Shown here: positions 1 to 5,524 of the stretch, piece by piece
Layout: every line of letters starts with the position of its first letter
How positions within the stretch are numbered: the stretch's first letter is position 1
Origin: Anaerofustis sp.
Lineage (GTDB): Bacteria; Bacillota; Clostridia; Eubacteriales; Anaerofustaceae
Assembly: GCF_019420015.1 (NCBI RefSeq)
Contig: NZ_JAHZIA010000036.1
Span: forward strand, 1-5,524
Direction: 5' to 3'
DNA length: 5,524 nucleotides
The notes under the pieces: model-generated
Seen by the model: only the letters and a program-made list of their open reading frames with translations
The model's database searches: none
What the model was told of the DNA's origin: nothing
Program-made: the position numbers and the translations under genes

Positions 1-2
1 TT

Positions 3-227
3 CTTTTCTGCTTGTTTTTGTATATTCTAATTTCATTTTCAGCGGCTGCCGTTGTTTTTACATTATGTGATGATATTTTTGTAAAGTTTAAAATTACAAA
101 TCCGATCAGCTTTTCGCTTGAGCTAATATCACTTGTTTTAGTTGGTCTTTTGTCAGTTATATTTACGCTTCCCGGTTCTGTTAAGCTTGCAAGGCTTATG
201 CCAGCTAAGCTTGAGATAAGGAGGTAA
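3..227 (+). CDS. FtsX-type ABC transporter permease, C-terminal end (partial)
   Basis: The frame is open from the left edge, so this is the tail of a gene starting outside the window; the in-frame TTG at 12 is not needed as a start. The 74 visible residues hold two hydrophobic stretches separated by a short polar segment (around CDDIFVKFKITN), then a basic tail ending ARLMPAKLEIRR. That layout is typical of the last two membrane helices of FtsX/MacB-type permeases, where a P-x-x-x-L-R-like tail follows the final helix. The TAA stop lies 3 bases before the next ATG, and the next gene's ribosome binding site sits inside this gene's last codons, so the two are almost certainly co-transcribed. 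The family call rests on topology and on the neighbouring permease and ABC ATPase start; the substrate is unknown. Confidence 0.6.
   Translation, partial: LFCLFLYILISFSAAAVVFTLCDDIFVKFKITNPISFSLELISLVLVGLLSVIFTLPGSVKLARLMPAKLEIRR
218..224 (+). promoter_or_regulatory. Ribosome binding site for the second permease
   Basis: AAGGAGG, 6 bases before the ATG at 231, is a near-perfect Shine-Dalgarno match. It lies within the last codons of the upstream permease and supports 231 as the start. Confidence 0.85.
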
Positions 228-230
228 ATT

Positions 231-1328
231 ATGAGAAAATATTTTAGCGCCGCTGTTGAACAGCTTTTGAATAATAAGCCCTTGTCAATAATAATGTGTA
301 TAGAGTTTGTTGTTATGATTAGCTGTTTCTCGTTGTGCTTTGGTTCTTTGCAGCTTTATAATATACGAAGGCAGATGTTTAATAAAAATAACATGCAAAG
401 CTTTTATTATGTTCGCAGTGAAAATAGCTTGGAAATCAACAGATTCATTGAAAATGAAATGGGATTAGACGTTATGACCTTTGGTTATACAGAAGGTGTG
501 GATATTGATACAGATATAATGATTTATTCAAAATCAGCTTTTGAAAATATCAAAATGCTGATATCAAAGGGTGAGGGAATAAATATTAATAAAGATTATG
601 GGACTGCTATTCCTTGTCTTATTACTTCTGAGTTGGCAAAGATATATGATGTGGGCAAATGCTATAAATTAAAGACAACTGACGGTATAGGAATAGGTAA
701 TTTCTATATATGCGGTGTTATAAAAAATGACGTCGTATTTTCTCCCAATTACGGTTTCGATTATGACAAGACCTGTATTATTGCTTTTGATCCTAAGGAT
801 CAGATAAAAAAAGATGCCGATTATATGGAGTTTTACGCAATAAATACTATCGGTTTAAATGATTTTGAGAACATATATTCAAATTATATCTCTAACAATG
901 TTTTTCAGCCTTTTAATTATTACTATAACGAAAGAAACAATCTTGAACGTGATAATATATTGCCTTATGCTATGCTTGCAATAATTTTTATGGCACTATC
1001 AATATCCGGATTGTTTTCTTATACCGTTATATCGCTTGAATACTTAAAAAGACAAACGGGAATACAATATCTGTGCGGAGCAAAGCTTTATCAGATCATG
1101 TCAGTTTTTATCCTGAAAAATCTACTGATTACAGCAATACCTTCATTTATTGCAATACCGGTTATATTAACAATGAGAAACAGTGAATTAGCCCAAACCA
1201 CACTAATATCATGGGAAGGGTATTTCGCCGGTGTGTGCTTATGTTTAACGGGATTGATTATTTCTTCATTTATATCACTTGTTAAGATAAACCGAAGACA
1301 AGTTATTAAAATGCTTAAAAGTATCTGA
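231..1328 (+). CDS. FtsX-like ABC transporter permease
   Basis: A 365-residue inner-membrane protein with the FtsX/MacB layout. One hydrophobic segment near residues 18-40 is followed by a large soluble region (about 45-240), which would lie outside the membrane, and then by three hydrophobic segments near 246-268, 290-312 and 331-350. After the second helix comes a polar loop containing YLCGAKLYQI, resembling the coupling loop that contacts the ATPase in this family. The C-terminus is basic (NRRQVIKMLKSI). Such permeases work with a LolD/MacB-type ATPase to move peptides or lipids, or as mechanotransmitters that drive extracellular events. The next gene begins 20 bases downstream as exactly that kind of ATPase but is interrupted, so this permease may have no partner here. 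The large soluble domain was not recognised, and the substrate cannot be inferred. Confidence 0.75.
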   Translation: MRKYFSAAVEQLLNNKPLSIIMCIEFVVMISCFSLCFGSLQLYNIRRQMFNKNNMQSFYYVRSENSLEINRFIENEMGLDVMTFGYTEGVDIDTDIMIYSKSAFENIKMLISKGEGININKDYGTAIPCLITSELAKIYDVGKCYKLKTTDGIGIGNFYICGVIKNDVVFSPNYGFDYDKTCIIAFDPKDQIKKDADYMEFYAINTIGLNDFENIYSNYISNNVFQPFNYYYNERNNLERDNILPYAMLAIIFMALSISGLFSYTVISLEYLKRQTGIQYLCGAKLYQIMSVFILKNLLITAIPSFIAIPVILTMRNSELAQTTLISWEGYFAGVCLCLTGLIISSFISLVKINRRQVIKMLKSI

Positions 1329-1337
1329 AAAAAGAAC

Positions 1338-1344
1338 GGAGGGG
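1338..1344 (+). promoter_or_regulatory. Ribosome binding site for the ATPase/helicase fusion ORF
   Basis: GGAGGGG lies about 6 bases before the ATG at 1349. It belongs to the ABC ATPase start, not to the phage helicase, whose own start and ribosome binding site are missing. Confidence 0.8.
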
Positions 1345-1348
1345 TGTT

Positions 1349-1441
1349 ATGATTGAATTAAAGTGTGTCACAAAGAGTTATTACAAGGGAACATCGGCAC
1401 AGATTAATGCCCTCAGAAATGTAAATTTAAAAATAAATGAA
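1349..1441 (+). pseudogene. ABC transporter ATPase, first 31 codons only (MacB/LolD type)
   Basis: Residues 1-31 read like the start of a MacB/LolD-type ATPase: MIELKCVTKSYYKG, then ALRNVNLKINE. The family pattern is I-E-L-x-x-V-x-K-x-Y, with an A-loop tyrosine that stacks on adenine (Tyr11 or Tyr12), then AL-x-x-V-x-L-x-I followed by G-E-F and the Walker A loop. Here the pattern stops at the glutamate where GEF should follow, and the sequence becomes phage helicase. Walker A, the ABC signature and Walker B are all absent, so no ATPase can be made. In intact operons of this type the gene follows one or two FtsX-type permeases, as here, so this is the genuine 5' end of the operon's ATPase cut off at the junction. 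Confidence 0.75.
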
Positions 1442-2776
1442 TTTTCACATAACATATGGCGTGTATATTATCAAATTGCATATGATATTGTTGTACGAGA
1501 GTTCAAAGATGTTCTTGACGATATAACGGTTGGATTATATCTTGAAAAACATAATAAATTAAAAGAGAAATTTGACGAATATGGCGGTTATGGCACGATA
1601 GAAAGTGCTTGTGGATATGTTCAAACCTCAAATTTTAATGGATATGTTGACGAATTAAGAAAATGGAATGTGGTAATTGAACTATGTAAAAAAGGATTTC
1701 CTGTTAAAGATAATCTTAGTCATTATGTAGATTGTACGGTAGAAGAAATATACTCAGAATTTGAAGCTTTACTAAATGATGTATTTGTTAATGTAGATTC
1801 TGAGATTAAGTCTTATGACATTTGTTATAAGATTGATGAACTTATCGAAAAAATGGATAAAGGTATGTTCATAGGTATGCCTTATTATAATATACCCACT
1901 CTAACGCAAGAAACAGGCGGACAAGTATTAGGTAATATTACTTTGGTTGGTGGACTTTCAAATGTAGGTAAATCAACTTTCTGTCGTACAGTTACCATTC
2001 CAGAGATTATAAAAAACAATGAAAAAATAGTCATTATGGTTAATGAAGATTCTTATGAAAAATGGCAAAGAGAACTATTAGTATGGATATGTAATAATAT
2101 TTTTAGTTTCGATATTCAGAAATATGTAGTTCGTAATGGTAATTATACAGAAGAAGTTAGAAACACTTTGTTAAAATCTGCTGAATGGTTAAAAGAAAAT
2201 ACTAAAAATCATACAGTAACAATTATTCCTTTTAATAGCTATCAAACTCAAAAAGCTATTAAAGTAATTAAAAAGTTTGCAAATATGGGAGTTAAATATT
2301 TCTTGCTTGACACTTTTAAAATGGATAGTGGTAGAGTAAATGAAAATAGTTGGCTTGCAATGCAACAATCTATGGTAGATATTTTTGATACAGTTAAATC
2401 TGAAAGTTTGAATGTTCATATATTGATTACATTTCAGCTTAATAAAGGTAGTGTTCATCAAAGATATTACACACAAGATAATATAGGTATGGCGAAAAAT
2501 ATTGTAGACCCAGTTTCTACTTGTATTATGATTCGAGATGTGTACGATGATGAATATGCAGGCGAAAGTAAAGAATTAAAAGTATATCGTTTAGACGGTA
2601 AAAATAAACGAACTAAAATAGAAGTAACACTTGATAAGAATAAGCGTTATCAAATATTGTTTTTAGTGAAGAATAGAGAGGGTGCAGCGAACACTTATCA
2701 GATTGTCTTGGAACATGATTTATCAAGAAACATTATTAATGAAATTGGTATAACTCAAGTTTTACCTGATTTTTAA
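1349..2776 (+). CDS. Phage DnaB-like replicative helicase, N-terminus replaced by an ABC ATPase fragment
   Basis: A 475-residue chimeric frame. Residues 1-31 are an ABC ATPase start; from about 32 on it is a DnaB-family hexameric helicase, which unwinds DNA at the phage replication fork. Residues 32-120 resemble the DnaB N-terminal helical domain (FSHNIWRVYYQIAYD, then an EYGGYGTIES segment). The RecA-like motor follows: Walker A GLSNVGKS at 202-209 (Lys208), an acidic NED motif after IVIMV, Walker B KYFLLD ending at Asp321, and ITFQLNKGS in the place of the family's QLNR motif. The first few tens of residues usual for DnaB are missing, and no in-frame ATG, GTG or TTG follows the join until well inside the N-terminal domain. 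The motor is intact, but the protein as written is probably abnormal. The primase two genes downstream fits a replication module. Confidence 0.8.
   Translation: MIELKCVTKSYYKGTSAQINALRNVNLKINEFSHNIWRVYYQIAYDIVVREFKDVLDDITVGLYLEKHNKLKEKFDEYGGYGTIESACGYVQTSNFNGYVDELRKWNVVIELCKKGFPVKDNLSHYVDCTVEEIYSEFEALLNDVFVNVDSEIKSYDICYKIDELIEKMDKGMFIGMPYYNIPTLTQETGGQVLGNITLVGGLSNVGKSTFCRTVTIPEIIKNNEKIVIMVNEDSYEKWQRELLVWICNNIFSFDIQKYVVRNGNYTEEVRNTLLKSAEWLKENTKNHTVTIIPFNSYQTQKAIKVIKKFANMGVKYFLLDTFKMDSGRVNENSWLAMQQSMVDIFDTVKSESLNVHILITFQLNKGSVHQRYYTQDNIGMAKNIVDPVSTCIMIRDVYDDEYAGESKELKVYRLDGKNKRTKIEVTLDKNKRYQILFLVKNREGAANTYQIVLEHDLSRNIINEIGITQVLPDF
1439..1444 (+). other. Junction between host-like and phage-like sequence
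   Basis: Protein similarity switches here, between codon 31 (Glu, ABC ATPase) and codon 32 (Phe, DnaB-like). Both genes are truncated: the ATPase loses everything from its Walker A loop on, and the helicase loses its start. No att-like core, direct repeat or integrase is visible nearby. The surrounding sequence is simple and AT-rich, so a few bases of microhomology could be hidden. Hand counts of sampled 60-base lines gave 19-25 G+C on the left, and 12, 13, 15 and 24 on the right, which fits two different sources. Confidence 0.7.
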
Positions 2777-2783
2777 TAGTATG

Positions 2784-2788
2784 GGAGG
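2784..2788 (+). promoter_or_regulatory. Ribosome binding site for the D12 methyltransferase
   Basis: GGAGG ends 7 bases before the TTG at 2796. It supports that TTG as the start. The only nearby ATG in the same frame (2781) meets a TGA after three codons. Confidence 0.75.
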
Positions 2789-2795
2789 GTGAAGG

Positions 2796-3547
2796 TTGCA
2801 CTATCAAGGTGGTAAAAGTAGAATTGCTAAATCAATAGCTGATATTCTTACAAAAGTAGGAGAAAAAGAAAAATATAATAACAATAAATCGTTGGACTTT
2901 ATTAGTTTATTTTGTGGAAGTTGTGCTATTGAAAGCAAGGTCGATAACTTTGATAAGATTATATGTAATGATAAACATACATATCTTATAGAAATGTTTA
3001 AAGGTTTACAGAATGGATATGAACTTCCTGATGAAATTTCTAAAGAACAATATATGTATATTAAAAAAATAAAGATTTAGATAAGGTGCTTACTGGGTTT
3101 GTTGGTTTTGGTTGTAGTTTTGGTGGAAAATGGTTCGGTGGTTATGCAAAAGACAAAGAAGGAAAGAGAAATTACGCATCTGAAAGCAAAAGGTCGGTAA
3201 TGAAGGATATGGTTGGTTTGAAAGATGCTATATTTTTAAATAAGGATTACAAAAATGTAGCGTTATCTGAGCATTGTGTAATTTATGCAGACCCACCATA
3301 TAATAACACAACTAAATATTGTAACGAGGACTTTAATACTGATGAATTTTGGGAATATGCACGAAAAGTAAGTGTAAAACATTTAATGTTTATATCAGAA
3401 CAAAACGCACCTAATGATTTTATTAGTGTTTGGGAAAAACCTTTGAGAAGAACTTTAGCTAAGGATAAGCAAAATTATTTTATGATTACAGAAAAATTAT
3501 TTATACATAGTTGTAACTTAGAAAAATATAATTCGATATTTACATAA
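2796..3547 (+). pseudogene. D12-class N6-adenine DNA methyltransferase (Dam-like), frameshifted
   Basis: Two adjoining frames form one methyltransferase that transfers a methyl group from S-adenosylmethionine to adenine N6 in DNA. The first frame (2796-3080) carries the N-terminal HYQGGKSRIA (motif X position), SAM-binding LFCGSC (motif I, residues 38-43) and CND at 57-59. It ends at an early TAG. The second frame continues from about 3068 with KVLTGFVGFGCSFGGKWF, typical of phage D12 enzymes, then the catalytic DPPY at 3290-3301 and FISEQNAPNDF. Adding one A to the A7 run at 3063-3069 joins them without a gap (IKKNKDLDKVLTG) into about 250 residues, near the usual size. Translated as given, SAM binding and catalysis lie on separate fragments. 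The cause could be a real mutation, phase variation, slippage at the A run or a base-calling error. The target site is unknown, although many relatives recognise GATC. Confidence 0.85.
3063..3069 (+). repeat. A7 run at the frameshift in the D12 methyltransferase
   Basis: Seven A lie between TT and TAAAG. The upstream frame reads ATT AAA AAA ATA and stops at 3078-3080. Eight A, or a -1 slip on the tandem AAA codons, would restore the conserved downstream frame. A7 is the longest homopolymer seen in this window, and only five such runs were found by eye (806, 3063, 3583, 3884, 5311). Confidence 0.8.
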
Positions 3548-3552
3548 GCAGT

Positions 3553-3561
3553 AGGGGTGAT
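3553..3561 (+). promoter_or_regulatory. Shine-Dalgarno-like site overlapping the primase start
   Basis: AGGGGTGAT matches the extended ribosome-binding consensus (GGAGGTGAT) with one substitution, but it contains the GTG start at 3557-3559. Proper spacing would point to about 3566, where the in-frame codon is ATA. Either initiation uses GTG with a weak site, or a non-standard ATA start is used. Confidence 0.45.
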
Positions 3562-4639
3562 AGAAATAGATACCATATCTTTAAAAAAATATATAGTTGA
3601 AAATAATAAGATTGAATTTGTTTTACAAGAAATTGGTTGTCATAATATTAAATATCACCCCTTAAAAAATTATTACACTTGTTCTTATTATAATGGTGAT
3701 AATCCAACAGCTATAAATGTATTCAATGATGATTATATTAAAGTTGTTAATTGGACACGCAGTAAAAATTTTGACAAAGCTTCAGATATTATAACTTTAA
3801 TAGAGTATAACAAGAATTATTCTTTTTTAGAAGCATTAAAGTTTTTACATAAAATATTAGAATTAGAATATAATGGATATTCTAAAAAAAGCGAAATAAA
3901 AGTTAAAAACCCTTGCGAACTTTTTAAGAGAATTAAAGATAGTGTAAGAGGAAAAGGTTTCGATGTTAATGAAATCAATTATTTAGATGAAGATTTATTA
4001 GATGATTTTGTTCCATTACTTCATATTAATTGGTTCAAAGAAGGTGTGATGCCTTGGAGTGCTGATAAGTTTGGATTGTCTTATTCTTATAAACGGAAAA
4101 GAATTATAGTTCCTTTGAGGCATTGGATGACTGGCAAATTATTAGGAACTAATATGAGAACAGTTATACCATGTTATTCGGAATTAGGTATAAAAAAGTT
4201 TCTTATAACTCCTTCATATCCTAAAAGTTTAAATTTATTTGGGTTATATGAAAATTATGAATCAATTCAGAAAGCTGGATATGTAGTAATTTTTGAGTCT
4301 GAAAAAAGTGTTATTAAGCGAGATAGTTTAAACGATTCTACTTGTGTTGCACTTTCAGGACACACAATATCAGATGAACAAATTAGGATATTGATAGGAT
4401 TAAATGTAGATATTATAGTTGCACTTGATAAAGATATACCTATTGAAGAAGTAAGAGATATATGTAGTAAATTCTATGGTATAAGAAATGTTTATTATAT
4501 ATGGGATAAATGGAATTTGCTTAGCGAAAAAGACAGTCCTGCTGATGCTTTAAATAAAATATATCAGTTTTTAATAAAATATAAAATTAAATTTGATGAT
4601 AAAGAACATAAAGAATATTTGAAAGGATTAAAAGAATGA
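3557..4639 (+). CDS. Phage DNA primase, DnaG-like with TOPRIM domain
   Basis: A 360-residue protein of the phage DnaG-like primase type, which makes RNA primers for replication. The N-terminal part has a reduced zinc-finger region (Cys28, His29, His34 and Cys42 around GCHNIKYH and YYTCSYYNGDNPTAINV), without the full CHC2 cysteine set. The middle carries the RNA polymerase core (RKRIIVPLRHW near 180-190, MTGKLLGTNMRT). The TOPRIM fold follows: VVIFESEKS with the likely catalytic Glu247, ALSGHTIS near 265-272, and metal-binding IIVALDKDIP (Asp291, Asp293). It ends with KDSPADALNK. The start is uncertain. GTG at 3557 is the only standard start after the in-frame stop at 3545, but the best ribosome binding site overlaps it. 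The last bases overlap the next gene by ATGA, indicating coupled translation. With the DnaB-like helicase it forms a primosome pair. Confidence 0.82.
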   Translation: MIEIDTISLKKYIVENNKIEFVLQEIGCHNIKYHPLKNYYTCSYYNGDNPTAINVFNDDYIKVVNWTRSKNFDKASDIITLIEYNKNYSFLEALKFLHKILELEYNGYSKKSEIKVKNPCELFKRIKDSVRGKGFDVNEINYLDEDLLDDFVPLLHINWFKEGVMPWSADKFGLSYSYKRKRIIVPLRHWMTGKLLGTNMRTVIPCYSELGIKKFLITPSYPKSLNLFGLYENYESIQKAGYVVIFESEKSVIKRDSLNDSTCVALSGHTISDEQIRILIGLNVDIIVALDKDIPIEEVRDICSKFYGIRNVYYIWDKWNLLSEKDSPADALNKIYQFLIKYKIKFDDKEHKEYLKGLKE

Positions 4640-4803
4640 AGATTTTTGCGTGTAATAAATGCGGAAGTATAGATTTGTTCATAAAAAGCAATGGAAGTCA
4701 TACTGGACTTTATTGTGGTGACTGTGGTTCTTGGCAAAAGTGGCTTAATAAAAATGAAAAGATATTAGTAGAAAGGCAAATAGAAAATAATAAAAATAAT
4801 TAA
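4636..4803 (+). CDS. Small zinc-ribbon protein (55 aa)
   Basis: A 55-residue frame that starts inside the primase stop (ATGA overlap at 4636-4639) and ends with TAA at 4801-4803. It has two cysteine pairs, C6-x2-C9 (CNKCGS) and C27-x2-C30 (YCGDCGSWQKW), spaced as in a zinc ribbon. A charged tail follows (NEKILVERQ, then asparagine and lysine). Small proteins with this arrangement are common in Firmicutes phage replication regions, but their function is generally not established; nucleic-acid or protein binding is only an inference from the fold. Overlap with the primase and the ordered cysteines support a real gene despite its short length. Translation is probably coupled to the primase, helped by the upstream AAAGGA at 4622-4627. 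Confidence 0.75.
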   Translation: MKIFACNKCGSIDLFIKSNGSHTGLYCGDCGSWQKWLNKNEKILVERQIENNKNN

Positions 4804-4810
4804 GTCTTAA

Positions 4811-4817
4811 AAGGGGA
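4811..4817 (+). promoter_or_regulatory. Ribosome binding site for the second methyltransferase
   Basis: AAGGGGA lies 10 bases before the ATG at 4828, slightly long spacing. An in-frame TGA at 4825-4827 rules out any earlier start. The closer ATG at 4821 is in another frame and gives only a 10-residue peptide. Confidence 0.6.
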
Positions 4818-4827
4818 AGAATGTTGA

Positions 4828-5524
4828 ATGGTAACAAAACTTTTGCAAGGTGATTGTTTGGAATTGATGAAGAAAATTCCTGATAATAGTATAGATTTAA
4901 TAGCTACTGACCCACCGTATAATATTAGTGCTACAAATGGTGGTGGTACAATAAATAATGTAAAGAAATTAAATAAATCGTTGCAGGATTTAGTTAGGGC
5001 AAATATTACAAAAGGATATGATATTAAAGCTTTTGGTGAAGAATTTATTAGAGTTATGAAAGAAATAAATATTTATTTGTGGTGTAATAAAATGCAGATA
5101 TATGATTATTTTGCATTTTATGTCGGAAAACATAAATGCAAATTTGATATTATTTGTTGGCATAAAACAAATGCATTACCTACATATTCAAATAAGTATT
5201 TAAGTGATACTGAATATTTATTATATTTTAGGAACGGCAAAGGGAAATGTTTTCCAAATTCTTATGATGATGCTAAAACATATTATATCGCACCAATAAA
5301 TCATAAAGATAAAAAAACTTTACGGACATCCAACAATAAAACCTCTTGATATTACAGAAAAAATTATTAGAAATAGTTCAAAAGAAAATCAGTTAATCTT
5401 AGACCCTTTCATGGGTTCTGGTACAACAGGTGTGGCTTGTGTAAATACTAATAGAAATTTCATTGGTATGGAATTAGATGAAAACTATTTTAATATTGCT
5501 AAAGATAGAATAGAAAAAGCAAAA
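4828..5524 (+). pseudogene. Beta-type site-specific DNA methyltransferase, frameshifted and partial
   Basis: This encodes a SAM-dependent DNA methyltransferase of the N4/N6 family, with motifs in beta-class order. The catalytic motif comes first: LLQGDCLELMKKIPDNSIDL, then DPPYN with the DPPY at residues 28-31. A target-recognition region follows (IYLWCNKMQIYDYF, FDIICWHKTNALP, DTEYLLYFRNGKG). SAM-binding DPFMGSGTTG (from 5402) and FIGMELDENYFNIAKDRI are near the right edge. DPPY favours N6-adenine over N4-cytosine, but specificity is unknown. The first frame ends at TGA 5347-5349. The conserved HPTIKPL segment and motif I lie in another frame, joined by removing one A from the A7 run at 5311-5317 (KDKKLYGHPTIKP). 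The joined protein has 232 residues in view and continues past the edge. As written, the product would lack its SAM-binding motif. Confidence 0.85.
5311..5317 (+). repeat. A7 run at the frameshift in the second methyltransferase
   Basis: Seven A follow GAT and precede CTTTACGG. With six A the reading is GAT AAA AAA CTT TAC GGA, which continues into the conserved HPTIKP segment. The run therefore holds one base too many, opposite in sign to the A7 run at 3063-3069. Confidence 0.8.

Noticed and set aside
183..212. Two AAGCTT copies 24 bases apart that could pair as a hairpin
   Set aside because: They sit in permease coding sequence, are short and self-complementary, and lack a following T tract, so neither a terminator nor a mobile-element end is supported.
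1430..1446. Small AAAAT/ATTTT inverted repeat at the junction
   Set aside because: Five A/T pairs in an AT-rich stretch are expected by chance. It does not resemble an attachment core or a transposon end.
2189..2476. Open frame of 95 codons on the minus strand
   Set aside because: It lies wholly inside the helicase motor domain, has no recognisable motif, and is explained by AT-rich coding sequence read backwards.
1349..2776. The fusion ORF as a genuine new ABC-helicase protein
   Set aside because: The ABC part stops before any ATP-binding motif and the helicase part lacks its own N-terminus, so two truncated genes explain it better than a designed fusion.
2796..3547. Two independent genes (2796-3080 and 3086-3547)
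   Set aside because: Together they give one collinear D12 methyltransferase, with motif I in the first frame and DPPY in the second. The GTG at 3086 falls inside conserved sequence and has no suitable ribosome binding site.
4821..4853. Tiny upstream frame (10 residues) overlapping the second methyltransferase start
   Set aside because: Its ATG is only about 4 bases from the GGGG core, too close for efficient initiation, and such short frames arise easily by chance.

Overview
The window is AT-rich, all on the plus strand and tightly packed, with strong AGGAGG-type ribosome binding sites. This suggests a low-GC Gram-positive bacterium, most likely a Clostridia-type Firmicute, carrying phage-derived DNA. 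No tRNA, rRNA, CRISPR array, insertion sequence or convincing promoter or terminator was found.

Bases 1-1441 look like bacterial chromosome: the end of one FtsX-type permease, a complete second FtsX-type permease, and the first 31 codons of a MacB/LolD-type ABC ATPase. This is the usual permease-permease-ATPase order of such exporter operons. At about 1441 the ATPase stops before its Walker A motif, and the same reading frame continues as a phage-type DnaB replicative helicase that has lost its own N-terminus. The join may be a real recombination or deletion at a prophage edge, or a chimeric contig. The sequence alone cannot decide.

Bases 1442-5524 look like the DNA replication and modification block of a Firmicutes phage or prophage. 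In order it holds a DnaB-like helicase, a D12-class (Dam-like) adenine methyltransferase, a DnaG-like primase with a TOPRIM domain, a 55-residue zinc-ribbon protein, and a second, beta-type DNA methyltransferase that runs off the right edge. Gaps are 0-25 bases, and the primase and zinc-ribbon genes overlap by ATGA, so the block is probably one transcript.

Three features stand out. Both methyltransferases, and no other gene, are broken by a one-base frameshift, each exactly at a run of seven A: one lacks a base, the other has one too many. The tetramer GATC is absent from all of 1442-5524, yet it occurs four times in the shorter left part. The helicase is fused to an ABC transporter fragment. 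Sequencing or assembly error is a serious alternative for the first and third. No complete, previously undescribed system can be claimed from this window.
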